This document shows positions 1-13,200 of a DNA stretch of 64,000 nucleotides, in pieces. Source of the stretch: Anisakis pegreffii (Eukaryota; Nematoda; Chromadorea; Rhabditida; Anisakidae); assembly GCA_035041965.1 (NCBI GenBank), contig JAPYMA010003012.1, forward strand, positions 124,001 to 188,000, in the 5' to 3' direction. The notes under the pieces were generated by a model that was given only the letters and a program-made list of their open reading frames with translations, was not told where the DNA came from and ran no database searches. Positions within the stretch are counted from its first letter, which is position 1, and each line of letters starts with the position of its first letter. Made by a program: the position numbers and the translations under genes.

Positions 1-1291
1 GCGCACATCAGATTAACTCGAATGCGTACTTAAATGATCCGTATTTGTTCTGTTCGAATTCATTTCATCATCTCAGTGCAATCAAATAAAGATCGCTGTG
101 CAAAAGTGCATTGTTCTTCGATGCGTTACTCCAAATCTTTCCTTATCAAAACGCGATGTTCACAATTGCGGTGTGTAGCAAATACGAATAAGTCGCGTCG
201 TTTCGATCAACTTTTTGATTTTAAAGAGGGTTGGGCGGACAGAAAAGGATTGCATTTGAGAGAGGCAAACGACTGAAAGCAATCTATCTCATCAGAAACT
301 GACTAGTCTTCTTCTTCTTCTTCAAATGTCCATATTCTTGGTGTTACTTAAGTCTGAGCCTGATTCAATTTTTTTGCACTCAAATTCACTTGCTGCATCC
401 ATTTATTGATTCGTCCATCCGAACAGTTCACTATTTGCCCGTAATTATCACTCCATTCAACATACATCTTCAATCACATTGATTATTCTCCTTCAAATTT
501 ACCAATTCAGCAAATTTCTCATTATAATCACTCCATTATTCACTGATAAGTTAAGTGTTGAAATTGTTCAATCGTACATGCTAAAATCTAGCAAAAAACG
601 TTCATCGTCATCGTTCTTTGGCCGAAGACCTTTAAAATGTTGTTTTCCTTGCAGATTTTTTGATCAGGTTTGTTCATTTGTTTTTGAGCCAAGTTACAGT
701 CTGTCAAAGCACTCGTCTTAATCATTTTCAATTCTGTTACTTTTACATATCGATAGAGTTTGGATTATTGACGGCTGAACAAGTCTCAAAATAAACGAAT
801 TTCGAGACTCATCAAATCGGAGTGCAAATGAATCATCGCATTCAAAATTAATGTTGAAGGGGGAATTAACGAAGGATTCATTATTATTTCTGATAACATT
901 TCTGAATTCATTAAGCTGTGACAGGACGAAACATGTCTTTTTGTTCAGATGAACGTCGTCATATTCAATGTCCATATTAGTAGTTCGAGAGTTTTGCGAT
1001 TTCTTTTGATTTGCGTTTTTTTCGTTGTTTTTTTTAAAGTTCATAACTTGATTGCCCAAATGCTCGTAGAATATTTTATTCGTAATCAGTCATTGGACGA
1101 CATTTTGCCATGATTTTTGGAAGGCAATTTTTAGATGAACTAGATTCTGAATTAAAAATTGAGTGATTTGTAACATTTTCCAGTGTTACTAGTGATGGTC
1201 ACTGGTATTTGTAGATGTCACTTCTGGCTTGAACTATTCTCAGTTGAATGATATTCCACTAAAATTCAAGTCAATATGGATAAAGTTTCAG
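1..1291. other. Sequence left of the first recognised Scribble exon
   Basis: No leucine-rich repeat or other conserved exon was recognised on the + strand. The stretch is probably an intron of, or sequence upstream of, the Scribble-type gene. A weak minus-strand ORF (718-1044) is listed separately. Confidence 0.5.
718..1044 (-). CDS. Weak antisense ORF, unknown product (108 codons)
   Basis: An ATG-initiated minus-strand ORF, Asn/Lys-rich at its N-terminus and mixed polar later (segments KKSQNSRTTNMDIEYDD and NFECDDSFALRFDESRN). No family is recognised and no promoter or splice evidence is visible. Its balanced composition is unlike the Phe/Ile/Ser-rich chance ORFs nearby, but chance remains the default explanation. 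Confidence 0.15.
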   Translation of the reverse strand: MNFKKNNEKNANQKKSQNSRTTNMDIEYDDVHLNKKTCFVLSQLNEFRNVIRNNNESFVNSPFNINFECDDSFALRFDESRNSFILRLVQPSIIQTLSICKSNRIEND

Positions 1292-4200
1292 AGTCCAAGT
1301 ACTCCACCAGTGCTAACGTTGAGTTCGACTCGCAAACGGAACTCAGATGATAATCAAGGACGGGCCACTTCACCAATCGCTGCTGCTAATGTTAATGCTC
1401 CAATCGTGAATTTACCTCGTAGTGCTCTTAAGCGCCCACCTTCCTCATCGCCGACATCCAGTCCAACAGGCGATCCTAATGTATGTTCTCTTCTCTTATT
1501 ATTTCACGTCAGTTTCTTATTATTCAAAGGTTATGCAGCATATTGTTTCATTCGAAAAGCTTTTCAGTCAATGATCTACGCCTAAGTGTGCAGTATGTAT
1601 ATCTACTCTTTTATCTATATATACGACGATTTATGATATCCGACGACATTTTTTGAATTTTGTTATTGTGCAGCACAATTTGGGTCAGTAATTAGAGGAT
1701 ATGTTTTGAGAGTCGTAGTGAAGTTAGAACGTCGTTGTGTCGTTTAGCATTTCTTCGGTATTATTCTCTGCATAATATTCATTCAGCCAGTTATTATACT
1801 CATCACTGTCTTCGAGCCAGTTATTATACTCTTGTTCTTATCGTTTCTCGACGAGGAAGTGAAATTTATGACAGTGAAAACTGTTTACTAAGGTTGAAAG
1901 CAGTGATTGATGATTATTGCGTTTTGATTTGTTTGATGAAATGTTTAGCAGTTTTAGATTTGTTTCCTTGAATTTATATTCTGATTGTGAGCATTCTCAT
2001 CGACTCACTTCCTTTCTCCTGGCGAAACCCTTTGGAAAAGCAGGAAATTTCGATACTTCTTTTCATTCGCGAATTTATTTCTCTCTTGTTCGCTCTCTCC
2101 TTCTACAATTCAAATCATGCACAAGCATTCCTAATGAAAGTATTTTTTTACTGCGTAGTATTCGATTATCTCGGTTGATTATTCAATCAGTGATTATTAT
2201 TGTTGTATTTATCCCTAAACTCATTTTCTGTTTATTTGTGATATATATATATATATATATATATAGTTTCATACAATCACAATCCCTGATCCTTCCTAAA
2301 AATTTTGAAGAATGCTTAAGTAATGGAGCTGAAACATTAAGACAGGAATAATATTTTCGAAAAACGTGAAGTAGATTCATTCATAAGTGTTATGATTTCC
2401 TGATGTCTTTTTGCTGGATTGCAACAAGTTACCCGTTGCCGTCCTCAAAAGTTTGTGTTCATAGCACAAATGCAATCGACAAAACAAGAACACTTATAGG
2501 ATGAGCGTTGTGTCGCATTCCAAGAGGATGCGATATCAAACGAAGGTACAAAATTAAAACGTATTAATACTCCACATTATTCAAAGGGCACTCGTCTATC
2601 TGATATTGATCCTTTAACTGCACAACGCAGGGTGAGATAATCTCTTCTTGATTCAATTCAAACAGCAAACCTCATATTACCAGCACTTGTGTTGTTATTG
2701 TTCATTGTTCGTGATATTGTGATGGTGCGAATGATTGCTCATTTGTGGTAGTTGATGAGGTCTTGCTTGATGCTCGCTCAGGGCAAGTCGTCAATTTTGT
2801 TTTTGACTTCGAACAATGCCAATCACTGTTTCTGTTAGAGTCAGTCTGTTAAGGTTAGGTTATTTTCAGCTATTTGAAATATGTTTTATGAGACGTTTCA
2901 AGCAATAACAATAGGATGAGTAATTGATTCTGTGATAATGTTGTCGACGATGTGCATATTGTGATGTTATAGTTAGCTGAAGAATTTATTCATTGTTATC
3001 CTTTCAGTGAAGTCTGTTTTGTTCAGATTAAATAGAATAAAGTAGTCGGAAATGAGCACTTTCATTGAGTGGATGTTTGTAATGCATGAAGGGATCGTTA
3101 CCAATCTCATAGCATGCCCTGCACTCACCGTGCAATGCTGCTATATTGTACCAGTTACTGTACCGTTCTTTTGAACGAGTTCCACTCTCCTCACAAGATC
3201 CAGTTGTTTGGATTCTTTTCCATTCTCGAAAAGCGATGCATTCAATAGGATATAACGACTGTTGTATGCAGGAACAAATATTCCTTCGAATTCAGTTGGT
3301 ACGGTAATTGGTAACTGTGATCGCAGGCAGCCAGTCTGTTCATAGACATTTCCTACGTAATTATCGTTAATGTATCGTCGTTTATTTCCTTTCTTCAGTT
3401 TGCGGCTCATTTGGAATAAAACTTGAATTAGCTGTATACTTTCACATCAGCAAAACGTTGTATTTATTCAGAATTGACTGCAGCAAAGATGAGATTTTCA
3501 TATCACTTTTTCATCACAAGCACAAATCATCAGTGCAGCGATCTCGTTCTTGGTTGAATGCGTTCTTGGTTCTGCATTCATGGAACATTGCTCACTGTTG
3601 TGATCTTACTGTCAATTCTATTAAAGATTATCAAAATGATTCGGAAAAAAATCAGTTGTAAATGACAAATCGCCGAGAAATTAGTTTGATGCGAATGAAA
3701 ATTGTCAGTTCTTTTCTGTCGCTGCTGTCCTATATTATTTGAGTTTTACTTATATTTTTGAAGTTGTGGAGATTTCAATTTCGCTGCATGTATACAAAAT
3801 CGTTTCAAAAATTTAAAATGGATGGTATCAAAATTTTGTTTCCATTGTTATATTCGACGTTCATAATTTGAAAAGAACTAGTGATTACTGCATCGAGCCG
3901 ATGTGATGCTGTGAACAATGCGTTCATCGCACATCTCCTCTGAGAAATTTGTTTCTAGATCGCACTACTTAAAATGCCTGCCACTCCTTTCAGGTTGATT
4001 TACATTACAGTCGAATTTTATGCCATAATCAAGTAATTAGAAGTTTAGTTTTTAGTGAAATTCAGTTGTAAATGATTGATGCAGTCGTTACTAGAGCCGT
4101 ATTGTGGTATCGCTTTTGTGCTGTGATTTGAATTGTCCATCAAATTGAATTGATCATCACCTCGACTTATTATTAAGGTTGAACGAATATTAGAACGAAT

Positions 4201-7200
4201 TGGTGATCGGCAGACGTCACCCTATCATTCAGCACCAACACCATCTGCAGTGGAAACATTGAAAGTTGACATTCGAAGAGATCAAAATGGTGGCCTCGGT
4301 CTTTCGATTGCTGGCGGTCTCGAATCAACTCCTTATAAAGTATAATATTCTCTCTACAGTTTGTCATCTCAGTGCTTTCGTTTATTAGACAAGCCAGGAT
4401 GACGATGATGGCTGCGCACTCGATTGAATATGACTGCGCAATCATCGTCGTGGGCGAACAAGTTTTTTCAATTTAAAAGGGTCGTTGGATCTAAGGGTGA
4501 AGAAAGCGGCAGATATGCGATAATGTTGAACTGCGCACATTTATTGGTTTCATTCAAAAGCAGTTTTATTGTGCAGTGTTCGCCGTTGCAAAGTCATAGT
4601 TCAGTTACGATTGTAAAAGAAATTTTAGAACGATGACTCGGGTTTATTCGTCTCGAAACTAACGAAAGGAGGTCCGGCGCAAGCGGCCGGTCTAAGGGTC
4701 GGCGACAAATTACTTCGTGTCAATAACACGGACGTCATAAATGTTCGACATCAGGTCATCATTTTAAACTGAAAATATTCGTCTTTTTCAAATTACCCTT
4801 TGTTCACATCGTTTTTAATAATTGTTTAGCATAACATGCACTGGGAATTCCATACTTTTTTTTGTCAGTCACCACGCGTAATTCGTCAAATCCATTTCCA
4901 CCTGTTTTTTTTTTAAATTCAAAATTCATGATTAGATAAGGCTTCGATGAGGATATTTTGATTCATGAACGTTCCAGGTAGCAGTGGCATCAATGCAAGA
5001 TGCGAAAGATGTCGTCGAACTAACGATTCTCCGTGAACTTTCAAATGCACAACCTGCATCTACAGTATATTCTTTTTTTAGTGTCGTTTTGAATGCATCG
5101 ATTATTGTTATTATTATTTGTTTCATTAGTGAAGGATAATAAATTTTAATACGAGATGCGATTTAAGATATCTCCAAATCAAAGTCTCGAAATGTCATTC
5201 GTGCCCGAGACAAGAGGAGCTGATTCGTCCTCGTTGACGAAGGAAACGATCTCAACAACCATTAAGCGAGATCTGGATGGATCACCAGGCTTTTCATTAG
5301 CAGGTGGGAAAGGCTCATCGACGGGAGATTCGATTGTGATATCGTCGATAACGCCTGGAGGGGCAGCTGACAGGGACGGGAAATTACGTGTTGGTGATCG
5401 CGTTCTTTCGGTATGTTTTATTCTTATTGATTACTAAAATTGAAGGGCACGATATCATAACCGACATTCGTTGGCTATTCATTTTGGAGCGGAACTCATG
5501 TGTTGAGACTCCAACCCTTATTGCGTCTCTTCTCACCGAATATTCACTCCTTTACGAATGGTCTTTATTACTATTTAACAACCTGAAAAGAACAGAATTA
5601 ATGCACTGTGTTTGTGCTTTTATGAATGCTATTGGTTATGAAGTGAACATTTTGCAATGGATAATTGACTCGGGTCAGAAACAGTAATATTTGAAATGAA
5701 CTTGCAGATAAATGGTACAAATATGCGTGGTGCAAGACATGATCAGGCAGTGTCGTTACTGACAAGCTTTTCAACGAATGAAATATACCTCATTGTTCAA
5801 CGAGATCGTCCCAACACTCCATCAGCCACATCTGCGCCTTATCAGATACCATCACCTCTTTCGTTCGTTCTTATTCCATCATTCTATATACATATGAATT
5901 CACGATTCATATGTCAACATTTCATTGCCTGAATTACCTGCAATTATCTCTTTTCTATACGAAAACTCTGACTCCGAATTATTCCTCCTCAGTTAATGCA
6001 CCGCAAATCGCTTTTTTTTTCAAATTTTGATATTTTTAAACTCTGAATGCTTATAGGAGAGCTGAACTAAGGAACAAAAATGAATTTACTTTTCACATTA
6101 AAAATTATTTATCACTGTTTTGTTGAACGCGATTACCGTTGGATGTTTGTTGTTGAATGATATTATGTACATGTTGATGATTCAGTTTACGGATAACTAA
6201 TACTGTTTTCAGAGAGCAATCAGTGATGAGGAGTCCACAACCACCGATATCGCCTCGTTCACCGCAACCAACAGTGGGTTTCGGTGATCCGTCTTGGGAT
6301 GGCAAAACTGAGGTTAGCTTTTCCAAGTTGGGAATCACTTGCGGCGGAAATTTGTTCGGAATATTTTCGTCATCATTAATTTAAGTTCAGTTTTTTCCAT
6401 TTTATTGAACTGTTATGCAGTTTGTGCGTTCAAAGGAAATAAATTCGAAATTTTGAGAGGAAAAAGAATTGTCGAGTGAAATGAACTAACTAATTGAATG
6501 AGTTGAGGAAGTGGAATTGATTCGTGAGAACTCTTCGCTGGGTTTATCGATCGTTGGGGGCAGTGATCATTCATCTCATCCGTTTGGAATCAACGCACCC
6601 GGAGTGTTCATCTCGAAGATTACTCTGAATTCACCTGCAGCTCGATCAAAGAAACTTCGAATTGGTGATCGAATCCTCTTCGTGAATGACGTTGATGTGC
6701 GCAATGCCAAACATCAAACTGCTGTTGAGGTTTCAATTGTTTTATTTCATTTTTCACTTCTCATTTGTTTATTCATTCAGTGCTGCCTGCATTGATAGAA
6801 TGTGCTGTGGTGAATGATGTTGCGAGGGCTACGAAAACATCTCGAAAATTTTTTAAGGGGTGTGGGCGAGAACGAAGGTAGAGAACCACTGACTTAAAAG
6901 ATTTATGAATAAAGATTATATTCGTCATTAACGAACTTTCGAACAATACAGATTAACATTAATTGCAGGCATTGAAGCGAAGTGAACCAATAGTACGTTT
7001 ACGAGTGACACATGAACCTCAACCGAGAGGTTTGAGGGAAGTGATTTTAAGACGTCATCCACGTGAACCATTAGGACTGAATATTTGTGGCGGCATCAAC
7101 AGTCCACCCGCGAATCCACTCGATAAGACCGATGAGGGCATTTTCATTGAAAAAGTGATTTTTTTTTCAAATTATTTTGCCAAATTCTTTCTCTTTATCC

Positions 7201-10200
7201 ATTTTCATCCCTCACTTTCAGTTGATCACACGCTTATTGATCAAGTAAAGAGTTTATTGAAGTTTTTGAATTCTTATGTTACTGTTTCGTTCGGGACAAT
7301 GACAGCTTACAACTGGGTAACGTAAATTCATTGCCACGACCCATTTGTTTTCGTATTCGAGTTGAGACGTTCTCTCCGGATATGTCAGAATTGTGTTCGA
7401 TTTTGAAACGACACTTGTATTTGTTGATTGAGGTTGAACGCAATGGTGCTGCATCTGGATCGTCGTTGGCTGCAGGAGTGAGAATATTGGAGGTGAACGA
7501 TGAATCGCTGTTGGGTTGTTCGCAGGATGAAGCAGCTCGGGTGTTGAGACGTTCCGGTGAGAACGTTCGGTTGTTAGTTTGTGATGCGTTCACCACATGC
7601 ACACCTACGACTCCTTCAAATGTTAGTTTGTTTCTGAATCGTTCGTCATTTTAAGCGCTTTGCTTTATCCGCCCTTTGCTTCACCATTTGCATCTTGCCA
7701 GTTGCCGTCCATCTTCTTTTCATCGTTGTTTATTGCAAACACATTTCGATTCCCTTCTAACTTTTATTAGTAATGAACACATTGTTCGTTGTTGAAAGCG
7801 TTGTATTCAAGTTTATCGTGTCACCCATTTGTTCTGAGAAAAAAATGTGTTATTTGTGTTTCTCATATGCCATTCTCCAAGCAGATTTCAATGAACTTTT
7901 GTTTAATTGTTGGTTGGTGTGATTTGATTGCATAAATGAGACCTTAAAAATATCATTCGTATATGGTAGCAATTTTTTTGGTTTGTTTTCTTCTGGCTTA
8001 TTGTTAGAAGTACTTGAATTTATATCAACATTCAAATCGATAGCTGATTATTCGAATTGTATCTCACGATCAGTTAGGAAGTGCGTATTTGCAGTAAAAC
8101 TTAAGAAAGTTTTATACACTGGAAAATTCAGTCTTGTTAATGAAAGAGCAGGATTATACTACCGTGAAACTTAATCAACAGATCGTTTTACGACCAGCTC
8201 GTGTAAGCGAATGATTTGTCGATAGAAATGAAGTTTTACGAGTTCATGTAAATGAATTCTTTGCTTCGTTTTTGAAAGAATTCAGTTAGGTAATGCATAT
8301 TTGCAGTAGTAATTGGATTGTTCGGTAACAAACCGAAGAGGTGAGTGATGAAATGCTCGATTATGAATGTACAGTAATGGATTGATCATGTCCAGAAATA
8401 TTATTACACTCATTGCGATTTCAGTTTATCTTATGATATCTGATTTTCGTAAACAAAGCTGCTAACTGAATGAAGAATGTATTTTGCTTGATCCCATTCG
8501 TTGTTTCTATTTTTGCTGAAGCTTTTTTCGTGATCAGTTTTTTGATTTGTTTGTTTTTGGAATGTAGTGCTTTTCAATTCCTTCATGTTTTGGCTGATCA
8601 ATCGAGAAAGTGTTTTAGTTGATTTGATAAAACTGAGAGACATGAATTTTGTGTTTTGGACAGATGAAGTTTATGAATGATTCGATTGTTTTGATGGTTA
8701 CAACTTAAATCAACCAGTTATAACTTTTTTCAAAAGATTATTTTCTTCTTGTCCCACTAATCTTTTCTTATTAGCAAGTCATTCGTGGATGATCATGCGC
8801 TTACATGTAGGCAAATTTTCTTGATTTGGGATTATTGAGCCTTCTTGAATTTTAAGAATCGATTTTTAAGTTATTGCATAATGCTTGTTGAATAACAAGA
8901 AACATTGTTCAGATATAATGGAATATATGTTTTTTTGTGCTTCGCGACAATGCGTTCCTTTTGCGTAACGTTATTAATACGTAGACAAATTTCAGTCGGA
9001 TTTTCCTTTAATTTTTGAGCTGAATTGTTCGAACGAACCATTGTGTTGGTAATGAAGGAATCAGATATGCGAGTTTGATTGAAGTGTGCTGCTTTTTGTG
9101 ATAATTCTTTCCGCTTTTAATATAACCGAGTATGGATCTAACTCATTCACATAACTGTTGATGATTGCGATTTTATATCCGTTTAATTTCGATTCTTTCC
9201 CATCTTATCAACTAAAATATTAATTCCCATTGAATTTATTAGCCACTCACTTTCTATTTTTTTCATTCCAGTTTCGTGTAGTCACGAGTCCGATGTAATC
9301 TGCCCTTTGTTATTATTCTTTTCCCTCAAATTCTATTAAGAATCTTTTTGGCTTTGAACTTCTGTGAACAGTCCAGCTCGCAAAACAAATCCTCCTGAAG
9401 ATGCTGAATGGGTTGTTGTTGTTGTTGTTGTGAGATTTGATTGATGATGAAGTGAAATGAACAATGATCAAATTTGGTGATCGTTTACAGGTGCAATCAT
9501 CGTACTATCACTCGGAGGAGAACTCCGCTCTGCAACAACCACTAGCTGCATTACCTAATGCAAAAGCATCAAACACTGAAAATATATCGATGAATAACAG
9601 TAATATGAATGATAACAGTGCGATCTCGTCGGATCATTCATCGACGTTCTTCTCACCGGATGGAGTGTACGGAGTCAAGTCGCTTCTCAATGACTGTAAT
9701 GACGCTCCTTTGGCCACTTCCTCACCTATACCTCCCTCCTCATCAACATCACCAACAACCTCTTATTTGCACAATCAATCGGTTATTTTTAGACGCTTTT
9801 AACGTTTTGTTTCACAAAGCATTTTCTCGTTCCTATCGCTTATCACCAATCGCTTTCAATTGCTCAGTTCGATAAATCCGTTGGATGAGATGTGTAGAGA
9901 AGAGTACGTATATGAACAACTGGTTAAACTAGTGTAGTGCGGGGACGGCAAATTTTGCTGTCAGGAACCCTGAAAATGTTGTCGGCTCAAAAAAGAGTTG
10001 GAGACGGAGATTCGGGGACGATGTCCGCGAAAATCCCCGATCTCGGCATCACACTAAGTTAAACAAGTCATGTTAAGATGCGAATAGGTTTGACAGGAAA
10101 AAAAACGGCTTTGATCAAAAAGTGTATTCATTTTATGTTGTGCTAACAGATTCGTTGTGTTGCTTAAGCAAGTTTATGTTGATGTGATTTGTGTTCCTGC

Positions 10201-13200
10201 GAATGGACCGCATGCCTTCTCGTGTGCATTCTCGATTCACCTTCTCACTCTTATATCACCATCAAAAACATTTCTTTGCCGGAAGCCAAACATTTTAACT
10301 AACATTCAAAAAAAAACCTTCACAACAATCGAAAATGTTTCACAGCAACACCAAAGCTTGACCGTATCTGAACAACGTGAAATGAGTTGCTATAAGCAGA
10401 AAAAGGTAACAAATTGATCACTGAATTAACAATGAGTTGCATGTACCCATTTACAAACAGCTTATGCAGCATATATTGTGTATTGATGTATTGCCATTGC
10501 AAATGATTCGTTGAAGAACGACCTAACTATAAGTATTCCATCAGTTATGTTGCGCGACGATGCGCATCCAGCCGTTATTTGAATGTGAATGAGTGCTTGG
10601 ATCAAGTTCACAAGTCGCGTTCCTTTCTGATTTAAGATTATGTTCAGATTTGTTTGGTACGTGTTCAGTATGTGTTTCGATAGCGATTTGTTTTGATAGC
10701 GATATTCATTATATTGTCTGGTTAAGGTTACGTGAAAGTCAAAGCGTTGTTGTTCCATAATGTGCTCTCAGATTCGCTCATTAACAGCTAAGCATTAACA
10801 ATAACCTCGTCATTAAGTAAATTATAAATGCGATATTTTACTCCTTGTCATTGTTTTCCTGATTTCATAGCGTTTGTTTGTCACACATAAAATGAATGTC
10901 TTTGCCTCATTTGTGAATCCTTTGTGCTTTTCAAACTTCACGGTAAGAGTGTTTGTTTGTTCCAACTTCCCCGTAAACTAAGGAAATCTCAATTATCGAA
11001 TGTAGATCATCATGCTATTGTCAGAATGTTTTAATGGAATATGGCATTGTCTGATCTAGAATGATATTTCCAGGTGGTACGAAAAAAAACACTTTCTTTA
11101 ATCCTTTGACGTAATTAGTTGACCGAATCTGCTATGCATCTCGTCATTATTAGGTTGAGAACTTTGGATTCGAATTCTGTTGATACTGCTAATAAAATTT
11201 TGTTTCAGTTAATTCAGTCACACTTTCAAAAGTTCCATTTTTGTGAACAAACTCCATCGACCGTGCCTTTCCCACTGAAATCATCAGTTTCTCGAAACGC
11301 TTGACCTCTCAACCCTCGTCAATACTATACTTTATGTTGTTCTGATTGATATTCGATCAATCAAAATTTATGTCGCTTTTTCGTTCATGTTCAATGTCCT
11401 ATGTCAAGCAGTCGTTTCTTTTAATGCTTTTACTTTGTCATTTCACGAATGCCTGAAAATTAATACCTAAATACGTGATCAGAAGCCGTTTATGAGTTCT
11501 GTTATCGTAAATAAGGCCAATTGAGGGAGAAACGTTTCGTTCACTTCAGTGGTGAATGCTTTGCACTGAATAATGTTGGTATTCAAGATTAACCTGATTG
11601 TGTTCAGCAGGGGGGATGCTAACAGGGATTTAGGCTATACGTTGTGCACAATGAGCAAATATAGGTTATATGCAAATAGGTACAGCAATTGCGCAGAAAT
11701 GAGACTTTGAGTCGTATGGGAATTGAATGTTAGTTTTTTGGTTTGTCGATTAAAGACTCGGGTTGCTTAAATCAGTTTCATTTTCAGGTTCGTCCCTCAA
11801 CATCGCAAATGATGTCAGTAGCACCCGCAGTACCTTCAAGAACCACCGCAACCTCACCGATCAGCAGTAATACGAGTTGCAGTCGTCCTGTTCCGCCACC
11901 AGTTGCACCTAAACCGAAACTAACAACTCATAAACAGGTTCGTATCGATGATCAGTTCGTTGTTTAACGTTTTAAAATCCTTTCGTTTGATTTCTACTTC
12001 TGTGTTTGATTTCTTTCTAGTGTTTCGCTCATTTTTTTGGAGGGTGAATTAATTCACTTGTGGCTTCTTTTCACAAACTGAACGCACATCAACAAATTTT
12101 TATTAATGCTTTCGGACTGTCACTTGAAATGACTTTCTATGATAAGTGAGGATTGGTTTGGCCAGGCGTTATGTTCAACAAATTTATGTTTGAATGGAGT
12201 ATGCTCAATGCTTTAATTAACCGTGTGCTTGAATTTGCTCAGAATGGTGGAATTCTTAATGAAATTGTACCGCTTGCTTCGTTAGATGATCAACTTGATT
12301 CTGAAAAAACCGTCATGGCATCTTCTCAGGTTATTATTATTAATACTGAGTATTATTGTCTTTGATATTGGCATTTTATTATTACTATGCCACCATTCGT
12401 TTTTTACTTGTTCTACTGCATGTTCCAGTTTTACAAGCTTATCACTCACAAAGCAATCTCGGGTTATCTGTTCTCCTTCCTTCTTCTACCTCTTATGGTT
12501 TTCTTATTTTTTATTAGTCATAAGAAATAGTGAATGTGATTCGACAAAAAGAAAAGACGGTTTTGAAGTGGTCAACGAATCAGGAAACGTCTTCGAATCG
12601 ATGGAGTTGCATGAGATTGTGCGAAACTTTGCAAATATCATTCAGAATGTATCAAATTTGATTGCTTCTGTTTGGCCGTGGAATATCTATCCATTCAGTT
12701 CATTTATTTGATTTTGAATTGATTGATAAAATGAAATCCAGATGCTCGATTACAGGTGTCAACCCCGTCAACACCGAACTCAAATCCTGAACGAATGGCA
12801 TTTTCGTCGAAATTGAAAAAATTTGAACGTGAAATCGAAATCAAAAGGACCACCTCACCGTCGACTGCGATTGCACCGCTTTTACCCGGTGAGAATAATG
12901 AACTCTACGTTAACTTTCATAGACGATCCGTTCGTTCATCGTTGATTTAACTGATGTTGCATTTAAGTGCGAATTTGTTTTGTGTACTGAGCATCATTCT
13001 TACTGAAGAACACTTTCATTTCGATGAAATTCCTGGACTGATGAATATTTTGTATCATTACTTATTGGGGTTTAGGATTAAAAGCTTAAAAATGAACGAC
13101 CCATTTGGACAAACACACTCTTTGAATTCATTTTGCGGTCAATCAGTCGCACATTTCAAAAAAAATTCAGAGCTTGATTTTAAGGTGAATTTTGTTGTCA

